DNA of 16,605 bases from an uncultured Lachnospiraceae bacterium (GTDB taxonomy: Bacteria; Bacillota; Clostridia; Lachnospirales; Lachnospiraceae). The notes beneath the pieces are model-generated. The model searched no databases. It was not told where the DNA came from and saw nothing but the letters and a program-made list of their open reading frames with translations. Location of the stretch: assembly GCA_902783295.1 (NCBI GenBank), contig CACZQT010000326.1, positions 1 to 16,605 on the forward strand, written 5' to 3'. Positions 6,974 to 13,870 of the stretch are shown piece by piece. A program made the position numbers and the translations under genes. Position 1 is the first letter of the stretch. Each line of letters begins with the position of its first letter.

Positions 6974-8950
6974 ATGGGAAAAACAATACTGTTTGCGGGA
7001 ACAGAGGAAGGCCACAGGCTGGCCTGGCTGATGTTCCGAAGGGAAAAGCCGGTGCATGTCTGTGTGGCATCTGAATACGGAAACCGGAAAATGGATTCCC
7101 GGATGGCGGATGTGACCAGTGTAGGCAGGCTGTCCAGAGAAGAAATGAAAGAGCTTTTCCGGACCAAGGAAGCGGAGCAGGTGGTAGATGCTACCAGCCC
7201 GTTTGCTACAGCTGTACAGGAGAACATCCGTGCTGTCTGTGAAGAACTGGGACTGCCGTATTTCCGGCTGCGCCATCCGCCCGCCAGTGATCTGGCGGAA
7301 CAGGACCGTGACTGCCGGGTGGTTCACAGTGTGGAGGAAGCGGCTGAAAGCCTGAAGACACTTCCCGGCAAGGTGCTGCTTTCCCTGGATCTGCAGGAGA
7401 CCGGCCCGTTTCTGGAATGGGAGGACTCCGGGCGTCGTGTTGTTCTTTGCGCGGAACCGAGTCCGGAAGCCATGAGCGCTTGCCGGGATCTCGGGCTGAA
7501 CAAAAAGCAGATTCTGGCTGTGGAGGATGCAGCTTCAGAAGAACTGCTGGCTGCCCTTCTGCGGCATGCAGACGCGACATGGCTGGTAGCCTGGGAACGG
7601 GGCGGCGTCGCAGGCGTTCAGGCGATGATGCGGGCCGTGAAACGGGCGGATGCCGGATTGATCCTGGTCAGCCCTGAAGCTTCCGGGATGTCTATGAAGG
7701 ATGTCGCCGCGAAGGTATGCCCGGATATCCTGGATGAGCTGAGAGAACTGGACGTTTCCACAGCAGCCCCCCGCCGGATCACACTTCTGGGAGTAGGCAT
7801 GGGACTGGACAGCCAGCTGACCTGGGAAGGCGTCTGCGCCTGCCGGGAAGCGGATGTGCTGATAGGCGCCGGAAGAATTCTGGCGGGGCTGTCTACTTTT
7901 GAAAAACCGGTGCACGAGGTCGAAAATAACGAAGAGGCGGCAGCTTTCCTGCAGGCACATCCGGAGTATCAGCGCCCGGTGGTGGCATTTTCCGGAGACG
8001 CGGGTTTCTTCAGCGGAGCCAGAAAAATGCAGGAATTCCTGCGGGTAGACCAGGTTCAGGTAATCAGCGGGATCTCTTCCCTTTCCTGCTTCTGCAGCAG
8101 ACTGCGGATTCCGTGGGAGGATGTTTTTTCTGTTAATTTGCATGGGCGCAATATAAATCTGGTGGATGCAGTCAGGAAACACGAAAAAGTTTTCTGCGTA
8201 GGAGGCGGCAGAAACCGCCTGCAGGAAGCCTGCCGGGAACTGACGGAATGCGGTCTGGGAGATATTCTTCTGTGGGTCGGAGAGGATCTGGGATATCCTG
8301 CTGAGAAGATTTACAGGACAACGCCCCGGAAAATGCAGAAAGAGGAGTGCAGCAGCCTGGTTGCAGCACTTTTCGAAAACGATCATACGGATGAGACTGC
8401 CGGCGGAAGGCTGCCTTCCGGGTTTGTCTGGGAAGGCAGCTCACTGACAGGACTTTCTGCAGAAGCCAGAGACGTGATTCTCTCCCGGATGGAGCTGAAC
8501 CTTACGTCCAGGCTGTTTGATGCAGCTTCCGGCAATGGCAGCCTGGCGATTGAAGCAGCCCGGATGGCGCCGGAAGGACTGGCTCTGGCTGCAGCTGCGG
8601 ATGAGAAAGCCAGGGAGGCGATCCTGAAAAACAGGAAAAAGGCCGGCGTTCCCAACATGGACCTTCTGGAAGGGGAAATTTCTGACGTACTGGAAAAGAT
8701 TTCCTTCACACACGCTTTCCTCCGGGCGGATGCGGAAGACTTTTCTGATGTCTGCCGGCTGCTCCGGGAGAATAATCCTCTCGTCCGCATACTGGCAGCA
8801 GGGAGTGAGGCGGGTGCTGAGGCCGTGCAGAATTTCCTGAAAACAGAAAAGGCAAAGGACGCCTGCTGCATGAAGATTTCCATAACCAGAGGCCATCCGG
8901 GTTCTGTGGAGAAAGCGGAAGAGGATTCTCTCTGGATCACTGAATTATAA
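6974..8950 (+). CDS. Cobalamin biosynthesis fusion: CbiJ-like, CbiE-like and CbiT-like domains
   Basis: This 658-residue cytoplasmic protein starts at ATG 6974 after AAAGGGA. Residues 3-235 resemble precorrin-6A reductase (CbiJ/CobK): GRLSREEM, then VVDATSPFA, then LPYFRLRHPP. Residues 268-470 resemble the C5-methylase CbiE: ITLLGVGMG, GDAGFFSGA, GISSLSCFCSRL, a VNLHGR motif and WVGEDLGYPAEKI. Residues about 480-658 resemble the C15-methylase/decarboxylase CbiT. The fusion would cover consecutive steps from precorrin-6A to precorrin-8. Several motifs are altered: DATHPFA reads DATSPFA, the CbiJ 'K-x-SG' loop reads WERGGVAG, the CbiT G-x-GTG loop reads ASGNGS, and GGS.GN reads RADAED. No other cobalamin gene or B12 riboswitch is in the window. 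It may be divergent, partly inactive, or repurposed. mscS follows by 27 bases, likely co-transcribed. Confidence 0.88.
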   Translation: MGKTILFAGTEEGHRLAWLMFRREKPVHVCVASEYGNRKMDSRMADVTSVGRLSREEMKELFRTKEAEQVVDATSPFATAVQENIRAVCEELGLPYFRLRHPPASDLAEQDRDCRVVHSVEEAAESLKTLPGKVLLSLDLQETGPFLEWEDSGRRVVLCAEPSPEAMSACRDLGLNKKQILAVEDAASEELLAALLRHADATWLVAWERGGVAGVQAMMRAVKRADAGLILVSPEASGMSMKDVAAKVCPDILDELRELDVSTAAPRRITLLGVGMGLDSQLTWEGVCACREADVLIGAGRILAGLSTFEKPVHEVENNEEAAAFLQAHPEYQRPVVAFSGDAGFFSGARKMQEFLRVDQVQVISGISSLSCFCSRLRIPWEDVFSVNLHGRNINLVDAVRKHEKVFCVGGGRNRLQEACRELTECGLGDILLWVGEDLGYPAEKIYRTTPRKMQKEECSSLVAALFENDHTDETAGGRLPSGFVWEGSSLTGLSAEARDVILSRMELNLTSRLFDAASGNGSLAIEAARMAPEGLALAAAADEKAREAILKNRKKAGVPNMDLLEGEISDVLEKISFTHAFLRADAEDFSDVCRLLRENNPLVRILAAGSEAGAEAVQNFLKTEKAKDACCMKISITRGHPGSVEKAEEDSLWITEL

Positions 8951-8977
8951 CATGCTTTAAATGAAAGGGGGATGGGA

Positions 8978-9772
8978 ATGTCAGAGTTTGTTAAAGCGGC
9001 TGTAGATCTTTGCACAAATGCAGGAGGTAAAATCCTGCTTGCACTGGCGGTATTCATCATCGGACGGATTGTGATTCAAAAGATCATTGGTTTCGTCGAG
9101 AAAAGGGACGCACTGAAAAAAGTTGATCCGACCGTAGGTTCCTTCGCAGCGAACTTCATAAAAATACTGCTGAATATCCTGCTGATACTGTCTGTGATCA
9201 GTATTCTCGGTGTACCGATGGCTTCCGTGGTTACGGTACTGGCTACAGCCGGCCTGGCTGTAGGCATGTCTCTGCAGGGTGCTCTGGGCAATCTGGCCGG
9301 CGGCATCATGCTGATGATTTTCCGCCCCTTCAATGTGGGGGATTATGTGCAGGCAGCCGGGGAAGAAGGGACTGTGCGTGACATAGCACTGTTCTATACG
9401 GTGATTATGACCAATGATAATCGCCGGATTACTGTTCCCAATGGTTCACTGATGAATTCCAACGTTACCAATTACACCTGTGAAGGAAAACGCCGTGTAG
9501 ATCTGGTCTTTTCCTGCGGCAAGGGTGAGGATATTGAGAAGGTGCGGCAGCTGATAGCGGATGAAACAGAAAAGCATGAGAAGGTCCTGAAGGATCCGGC
9601 TCCATTTGTACGTTTTTCAGGCGGCACAAACGAATCCATGCAGTTTACCGTGCGTGTATGGTGCAGGACTGCGGATTACTGGGATGTCTACTTTGACCTC
9701 CTTCAGAATACTGCCGAGCAGATGGGCAAGGCAGGCATCAGCGCACCGGCGATCCGGATCATCAATGGCTGA
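8978..9772 (+). CDS. mscS: Small mechanosensitive channel, MscS family
   Basis: This 264-residue inner-membrane protein has predicted membrane spans near residues 18-36, 57-78 and 81-116. The third is the Gly/Ala-rich pore helix (GLAVGMSLQGALGNLAGGI), followed by the MscS signature around FRPFNVGDYV and VPNGSLMNSNV. The rest is the cytoplasmic beta domain and the C-terminal vestibule. The family opens under membrane tension to release solutes in hypo-osmotic shock. I chose ATG 8978 over an in-frame ATG at 8972, because the AAAGGGGG tract (8964-8971) would touch the earlier codon but sits about six bases from the later one. Length is typical of short three-span MscS proteins. It follows the Cbi fusion closely and ends at the bidirectional terminator. 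Confidence 0.96.
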   Translation: MSEFVKAAVDLCTNAGGKILLALAVFIIGRIVIQKIIGFVEKRDALKKVDPTVGSFAANFIKILLNILLILSVISILGVPMASVVTVLATAGLAVGMSLQGALGNLAGGIMLMIFRPFNVGDYVQAAGEEGTVRDIALFYTVIMTNDNRRITVPNGSLMNSNVTNYTCEGKRRVDLVFSCGKGEDIEKVRQLIADETEKHEKVLKDPAPFVRFSGGTNESMQFTVRVWCRTADYWDVYFDLLQNTAEQMGKAGISAPAIRIING

Positions 9773-9797
9773 AGATTTCCTGAAAGATCATAAAATG

Positions 9798-9842
9798 AAA
9801 AAACACCGGGCAATGCAAATAACTGCAAAGCCCGGTGTTTTT
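9798..9842. terminator. Bidirectional intrinsic terminator
   Basis: AAAAACACCGGGC (9799-9811) pairs with GCCCGGTGTTTTT (9830-9842), 13 base pairs. T-runs lie on both strands, so it can end mscS transcription from the left and the acidic secreted-protein gene from the right. The loop also contains a short TGCA...TGCA. Confidence 0.9.
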
Positions 9843-9911
9843 CGCGTACAGGCCAGAGAGAGGATACTGTGCTGACACGAGCATCCATTCAATGGCCGGG
9901 GTACTAAGTTT

Positions 9912-10763
9912 TTATTCAGCCTTTTCGTAGATTACGTAGTAGCGGAAATCGAAGCTTTCTTCTTCCTCTTCACCTTCAGCAGCTTCTTCGGTTTCTGCGG
10001 GTTCGGTATAGCCGTCCGTCATATAACCGTTTTCATGAAGTTTCAGGCTAAGGTTTACGGTTCCTTCGTCGCCGCCGTTTTCTACTACCAGCGCGCCGTC
10101 AACCAGTTCGCCCTGCAGAGTAAAGTCTTCCACGATCTGAGCGGGTTCTTCAGCTTCGGCTTCTTCAGCTTCTTCGGTTTCTTCTTCGCCGGCTTCGTAG
10201 GAGGTGCCTACATGATGATACTGGATCGTGCCATCTTCAATGGTCAGAGTGAATTCTTCGCCCAGCATGTTCAGCGGAAGGGTCATTCCGAAGAAGAATG
10301 CGGTGTTGCCGTTCCAGGTTCCGTTGAAATCAGCCAGTTCAGGGTTTTCTACAACAGCGCCTACTTCAACAGTTTCGGCTTCCGGCATCTCACGGCCAAA
10401 GGTCATGGTCATGTCTTCATCAGCAGAGATAACGATCTGTCCGTCGACCAGAGACATGGCAGAATCAGTGGGTTCGCCATCTTCAACCAGTGTGATGGTG
10501 CCTTCGCCGTTTTCCATGGTCCAGGTGCCTTCCGTGCCTTCTTCACCCATCGCGACAACGGCAGTACCGTCTTCGTTCAGAGTCATGGTAGCGGTCATAC
10601 CCATCATGGCCAGGATGGAAGCGTCATACACTTCTTCTCCCTGCTGCATGGAAGACAGATACCATTCACCGAAGAGATCCGCTTCTGCAGCATATACATG
10701 AGCGCTGAAAGAAGGGGAAGCGATCATCAGGGCGGCCAGGGCAGCTGCGATCAGTTTCTTCAT
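9912..10763 (-). CDS. Secreted acidic protein with two lipocalin-like halves, function unknown
   Basis: This 283-residue exported protein has a classic signal peptide (MKKLIAAALA..., cleavage near VYA at residue 25) and no lipobox cysteine. An AAAGGAG RBS lies 6 bases before the start. The mature chain shows two related beta-rich halves. The first, about 27-124, opens LFGEWYL with a 'LNEDGTA...GTEGTW' pattern. The second, about 142-283, opens ADFNGTW. Each looks like the lipocalin-like or META-like small beta-barrel domains common in secreted clostridial proteins. Glu-rich runs (about 189-208 and 253-270) are inserted in the second half, making the protein strongly acidic. No ligand or enzyme motif is recognised. 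It has its own extended -10 promoter and ends at the shared terminator, so it is probably a single-gene unit. Confidence 0.85.
   Translation of the reverse strand: MKKLIAAALAALMIASPSFSAHVYAAEADLFGEWYLSSMQQGEEVYDASILAMMGMTATMTLNEDGTAVVAMGEEGTEGTWTMENGEGTITLVEDGEPTDSAMSLVDGQIVISADEDMTMTFGREMPEAETVEVGAVVENPELADFNGTWNGNTAFFFGMTLPLNMLGEEFTLTIEDGTIQYHHVGTSYEAGEEETEEAEEAEAEEPAQIVEDFTLQGELVDGALVVENGGDEGTVNLSLKLHENGYMTDGYTEPAETEEAAEGEEEEESFDFRYYVIYEKAE
10141..10194. repeat. Simple GAA-type (CTT on plus) low-complexity tract
   Basis: The plus strand here is a run of CTTC/GCTTCTTC-like units encoding the Glu/Ala-rich insertion of the secreted acidic protein. A shorter similar tract lies at about 9957-9995. 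Such tracts change length by slippage. Confidence 0.6.
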
Positions 10764-10839
10764 AGATTGCTCCTTTCTTTCCCCGTTGTTCCCGGGGAGA
10801 TACAGATAGTCACAGACGGAGAACCCGTCTTTCGCAAGG

Positions 10840-10868
10840 AGTATAGCAGAATCTTACGATGGATTCAA
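10840..10868 (-). promoter_or_regulatory. Extended -10 promoter for the acidic secreted protein
   Basis: On the minus strand, TTGAAT (10868-10863), a 17-base spacer, and TATACT (10845-10840) preceded by TGC, giving an extended -10. The predicted start, near 10833, leaves a leader of about 70 bases. That leader contains two six-pair hairpins (10814-10830 and 10780-10798), the second next to the RBS. Confidence 0.72.
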
Positions 10869-10905
10869 GAGAGTCAAATTATTAATAATTCTTTTAGAAC
10901 GGAGA

Positions 10906-10961
10906 AAACAAGGGGACAGTCCCTCTGTCCTGCCCTGGACAGAGGGACTGTCCCCTTGTTT
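10906..10961. repeat. Palindromic element B: perfect 25-base inverted repeat at the 3' end of the ABC-F gene
   Basis: The left arm 10906-10930 and right arm 10937-10961 are exact reverse complements with a 6-base loop, TGCCCT. The last base of the ABC-F stop codon is the outer base of the palindrome. On the minus strand the hairpin ends in TTGTTTT, so it can serve as the ABC-F terminator. It shares GACAGAGGGACTGTC with element C. Confidence 0.92.
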
Positions 10962-12883
10962 CATTCCTGAAGCTTTTCCCATTCATCCATCAGTTCCAGC
11001 AGTTTTTCCTGCAATTCCTCTTTTTCTTTGTTCAGCTTCAGAAGCTTTTCCACATCGGTGTAGTTTTCCTCCATGCTTAAAAGCTCGTCCAGGGCAGCAT
11101 CACGTTCTTCCAGTTTTGCGATAGCTTCTTCAGCTTTACGGATGTCATTTTCTCTTTTCCGTTTTCTGGCTTGTTCTTCTTTCTGTGCTTTCCAGTCCAG
11201 GGAGGAGGCTGTTTCTGCGGCCGGCTCAGCGGCAGACAGCTTTCCGGAAGAGGCCTGACGGCGTACCAGCTCCGTCATCTGTTCCTTCTTCTCCAGGTAA
11301 TAGTCATAATTCCCCAGATACTGTATGAAGGTCTGTTCTGCCAGTTCCAGAATACGGGTAGCGGTCTTGTTGACAAAATACCGGTCATGTGAGACATAGA
11401 GCACTGTGCCGGTGTAGTGGCAGAGAGCCTGCTCCAGGATCTCTTTGGAGGTCATGTCCAGATGATTGGTCGGCTCGTCCAGAATCAGGAAATTGCAGGG
11501 TGAGAGGATCAGCTTGGCCAGTGCCAGCCGCCCCCGTTCGCCGCCGGAAAGAGAGGAAACCAGTTTAAATGCATCGTCTCCGGTAAAGAGAAAAGCAGCC
11601 AGGGTGTTGCGGATGGTGGTATTGTCCAGATCGGGATAGGCATTGCTGATCTCTTCGAACAGGGTGTTTTCCTCGGTAAGGAGCTGCTGTTCCTGGTCAT
11701 AATAACCTATAGTCACCTTGGCGCCAAGGGTGATAGAACCGGAATCCGCATCCATCAGGCCGTTGATGATCTTCAGAAGAGTGGTCTTGCCGGCACCGTT
11801 GCTTCCGATCACGGCTACCCGTTCTCCCCGTTTGATTTCTATATGTACGTTCCTGAACAGCTGCTGGGAGCCGAAGCTTTTGGACAGGTGTTCAATGGTC
11901 AGGACATCATTTCCGCTGGTCACATGCGGCTCCAGAGTGAAGAACATGGAATCCTTCAGTTCCTGTGGCTTCTCCAGCCGTTCAACCTTTGCCAGCATTT
12001 TTTCCCGGCTCTCCGCCCTCTTGATGGATTTTTCCCGGTTAAAGGAACGGAGCTTTTCAATGACGGCTTCCTGGTGCTTTATTTCCTGCTGCTGGTTGAG
12101 CCAGGCTTTCATCTGTGCTTCCCGGCGCTGCCTTTTTTTCTCGGCGTAGGCGGAATAATTCCCCTGATAGACCGTGATCTTTTTCATTTCTACTTCGATC
12201 ACTTTTTCCACGATCCGGTCCAGGAAATAACGGTCATGAGCCACAACCACGACAGCTCCGGGATAATTCTTCAGATATCCTTCCAGCCATACGATGGAGG
12301 AAATGTCCAGGTGGTTGGTAGGTTCGTCCAGCAGGATACAATCCGGCCTGGAAAGCAGAAGCTTGCCCAGGGATACGCGGGTTTTCTGACCGCCGGAAAG
12401 CGTACCGCAGGATTTGCCGAATTCATCCTCTGTAAAGCCCATGCCTTTCAGAACACCGGTGATTTCACTCTCACAGGCGTATCCGTCCTGTAGTTCAAAT
12501 TCATGATTCAGGCGGGTATAGGTTTCCATCATGGCGGAAAGAGCATCACCGGATGCCTGTTTCATTTCTCTCTCCAGACGCCGGATTTCATCCTCCATGG
12601 CAAAAATATGTTCCCGGGCTGAGCGCACTTCTTCATAAATGGTGCGGTCGGAATTCAGATCCTGATGCTGAGCCAGGTAGCCGATGGTCTTTCCTTTGGT
12701 AAAATTGATCTCGCCTTCTTCAGCCGGTATCTCCCCGATGATGATCTTCAGCAGGGTTGATTTCCCTGCGCCGTTGATGCCTACAATGGCGGCTTTTTCC
12801 TTGTCTTCAATGCGGAAAGTCCCGCCGGAGAAAAGAGTTTCTCCGGAAAAGGATTTTCCCAGGTTGCTGCAAGAGAATATCAT
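10961..12883 (-). CDS. ydiF: ABC-F ATPase, YdiF type (ribosome-associated translation factor)
   Basis: This 640-residue cytoplasmic protein has two ABC domains and no membrane span, which defines ABC-F. Domain 1 has Walker A GINGAGKS (35-42), signature LSGGQ (162-166) and Walker B CILLDEP (182-188). A charged linker (about 241-325, the P-site tRNA interaction motif region) follows. Domain 2 has GSNGAGKT (360-367), LSGGE (445-449) and FLILDEP (465-471). Residues about 565-640 form a C-terminal coiled coil. Both catalytic glutamates are present. ABC-F proteins act at the ribosomal E site to relieve stalling, and some protect against antibiotics. Length, coiled coil and the adjacent rex gene favour the YdiF group over resistance types. 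The start has a GGGGGG RBS. Related palindromes lie in its leader and at its stop. Confidence 0.93.
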   Translation of the reverse strand: MIFSCSNLGKSFSGETLFSGGTFRIEDKEKAAIVGINGAGKSTLLKIIIGEIPAEEGEINFTKGKTIGYLAQHQDLNSDRTIYEEVRSAREHIFAMEDEIRRLEREMKQASGDALSAMMETYTRLNHEFELQDGYACESEITGVLKGMGFTEDEFGKSCGTLSGGQKTRVSLGKLLLSRPDCILLDEPTNHLDISSIVWLEGYLKNYPGAVVVVAHDRYFLDRIVEKVIEVEMKKITVYQGNYSAYAEKKRQRREAQMKAWLNQQQEIKHQEAVIEKLRSFNREKSIKRAESREKMLAKVERLEKPQELKDSMFFTLEPHVTSGNDVLTIEHLSKSFGSQQLFRNVHIEIKRGERVAVIGSNGAGKTTLLKIINGLMDADSGSITLGAKVTIGYYDQEQQLLTEENTLFEEISNAYPDLDNTTIRNTLAAFLFTGDDAFKLVSSLSGGERGRLALAKLILSPCNFLILDEPTNHLDMTSKEILEQALCHYTGTVLYVSHDRYFVNKTATRILELAEQTFIQYLGNYDYYLEKKEQMTELVRRQASSGKLSAAEPAAETASSLDWKAQKEEQARKRKRENDIRKAEEAIAKLEERDAALDELLSMEENYTDVEKLLKLNKEKEELQEKLLELMDEWEKLQE

Positions 12884-12917
12884 AACTTCCCCCCTGCCAG
12901 TTGGCCGGTGTGAGTGA

Positions 12918-12940
12918 GACAGAGGGACTGTCTCTCTGTC
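12918..12940. repeat. Palindromic element C in the ABC-F leader
   Basis: GACAGAGGGA (12918-12927) pairs with TCTCTCTGTC (12931-12940) with one G.T wobble and a CTG loop. It shares GACAGAGGGACTGTC with element B. It lies between the predicted ABC-F promoter and its RBS, so it forms in the leader RNA. Confidence 0.75.
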
Positions 12941-12968
12941 CCGCGTTCACCAGAATACTCCAGAATGC

Positions 12969-12997
12969 AGTATAAACGAAATCCGGAATTCCTGCAA
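12969..12997 (-). promoter_or_regulatory. Probable promoter of the ABC-F gene
   Basis: On the minus strand, TTGCAG (12997-12992), a 17-base spacer, and TATACT (12974-12969). The -10 box is strong. The start would be near 12962, giving a leader of about 80 bases that contains palindrome C. Confidence 0.55.
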
Positions 12998-13004
12998 GTG
13001 GGAA

Positions 13005-13030
13005 GCAGGAGACAAAGGACCGTCCCCTGC
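13005..13030. repeat. Degraded palindromic element D between ABC-F and rex
   Basis: GCAGGAGAC (13005-13013) pairs with GTCCCCTGC (13022-13030) with one A.C mismatch. Its minus strand reads GGGGACGGTCCTTTGTCTC, the same GGGAC(A/G)GT core as elements A and B. It looks like a worn copy. Confidence 0.5.
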
Positions 13031-13056
13031 CTCTCACGGCCGCCCGCAATCCTTCC

Positions 13057-13085
13057 TTGACAAAGCCCTGTACCAATTTTATAAT
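13057..13085 (+). promoter_or_regulatory. Perfect consensus sigma-A promoter of rex
   Basis: TTGACA (13057-13062), exactly 17 bases, TATAAT (13080-13085). Both boxes match consensus at all six positions. Directly after the -10 box is AATAA-TGT-TTATT (13086-13098), a small palindrome over the probable start point. Confidence 0.88.
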
Positions 13086-13136
13086 AATAATGTTTATTCT
13101 AAGGGGAGACAGAAGGTACAGGATGGAGAAAACGGG

Positions 13137-13781
13137 ATGCGTGAAAATGGGATAGAAGGAAAGAAGATTTCATCAGCCGTGATCAAACGGCTTCCCAGAT
13201 ATTACCGTTATCTGCAGGATCTCCGGAACGAAGGGGTTATGAGGATATCCTCCGAGGAACTGAGCCGCCGGATGCATGTGACGGCTTCTCAGATCCGGCA
13301 GGATCTGAATAATTTCGGAGGGTTCGGTCAGCAGGGTTACGGATATAATGTAGAGAACCTGAAAACAGAGATCGGAAAATTGCTCGGCCTGGACCGTAAT
13401 CATGATATGCTGCTGATCGGTGCCGGCAATCTGGGCCGGGCCCTGGCAGGATATACGAATTTTGCCAACCGCGGGTTTGTGGTACAAGCCATTTTTGATG
13501 CGGATCCTGAAATTGTCGGACATCAGATCTGCGGTCTCACGGTTCTTCCGACAGAAAAGCTGGAGGAATATCTGTCAGAAAATGCAGTGGATATCGCGGT
13601 ACTGGCCATTCCGAAAAAGGCCGCACAGGAAACAGCGGACCGTCTGACCGCCTGCGGTATACGTGCCATATGGAACTTCGCCCCGCTGGACCTGAACGTC
13701 CCGAAGGGGGTTTCTGTAGAAAATGTCAATCTGATTGAAAGCCTGATGCTGCTTTCCTATCGGCTAGGCAAGGATATGTAA
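13137..13781 (+). CDS. rex: Redox-sensing transcriptional repressor Rex
   Basis: This 214-residue cytoplasmic dimeric repressor has an N-terminal winged helix (about 12-85). It carries the family hallmark SQIRQDLNNFGGFGQQGYGY at residues 51-70. A Rossmann NAD(H) domain follows with GAGNLGRA (95-102) and an acidic residue in IFDADPE (D121) after the second strand, which selects NAD(H). The C-terminal helix (ESLMLLSYRLGKDM) fits the domain-swapped dimer. Rex binds DNA when NADH/NAD+ is low and represses fermentation and anaerobic energy genes. ATG 13137 follows GGAGAA (13125-13130). An ABC-F gene is divergent upstream and nnr lies downstream. A hairpin with a poor T-run separates rex from nnr, so some read-through is likely. 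Confidence 0.98.
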   Translation: MRENGIEGKKISSAVIKRLPRYYRYLQDLRNEGVMRISSEELSRRMHVTASQIRQDLNNFGGFGQQGYGYNVENLKTEIGKLLGLDRNHDMLLIGAGNLGRALAGYTNFANRGFVVQAIFDADPEIVGHQICGLTVLPTEKLEEYLSENAVDIAVLAIPKKAAQETADRLTACGIRAIWNFAPLDLNVPKGVSVENVNLIESLMLLSYRLGKDM

Positions 13782-13786
13782 AAAAC

Positions 13787-13818
13787 AGCCCGGAAGTCGG
13801 TTCTCCCGCTTCCGGGCT
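13787..13818 (+). terminator. Stem-loop between rex and nnr, possible leaky terminator
   Basis: AGCCCGGAAG (13787-13796) pairs with CTTCCGGGCT (13809-13818), with further CGG/CCG pairing inside. The plus strand continues TCCTAAGT, a poor U-tract, so termination is probably partial. The minus strand has a T6 run instead, though no minus-strand gene ends here. Confidence 0.5.
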
Positions 13819-13870
13819 TCCTAAGTAAACAGAGGGGTGAGGCAGAAACGGCCGGCCCCGGGAGGCGAAA

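Noticed and set aside
5470..7227. Minus-strand open frame of 585 codons
   Set aside because: It spans the end of the LRR gene, the gap and the start of the Cbi fusion. The translation has no domain logic, and both plus-strand genes are well supported.
8972..8977. ATG two codons upstream as the mscS start
   Set aside because: The purine-rich RBS would be directly against this codon; the ATG at 8978 has normal spacing.
10035..10970. Plus-strand open frame of 311 codons opposite the acidic secreted protein
   Set aside because: It is rich in Phe, Ser and Gly because it is antisense to Glu/Ala-rich codons. The minus-strand frame has a signal peptide, RBS and promoter.
13086..13098. Rex operator at the rex promoter
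   Set aside because: AATAA-TGT-TTATT does not match the known Gram-positive Rex consensus. It is kept only as an observation.
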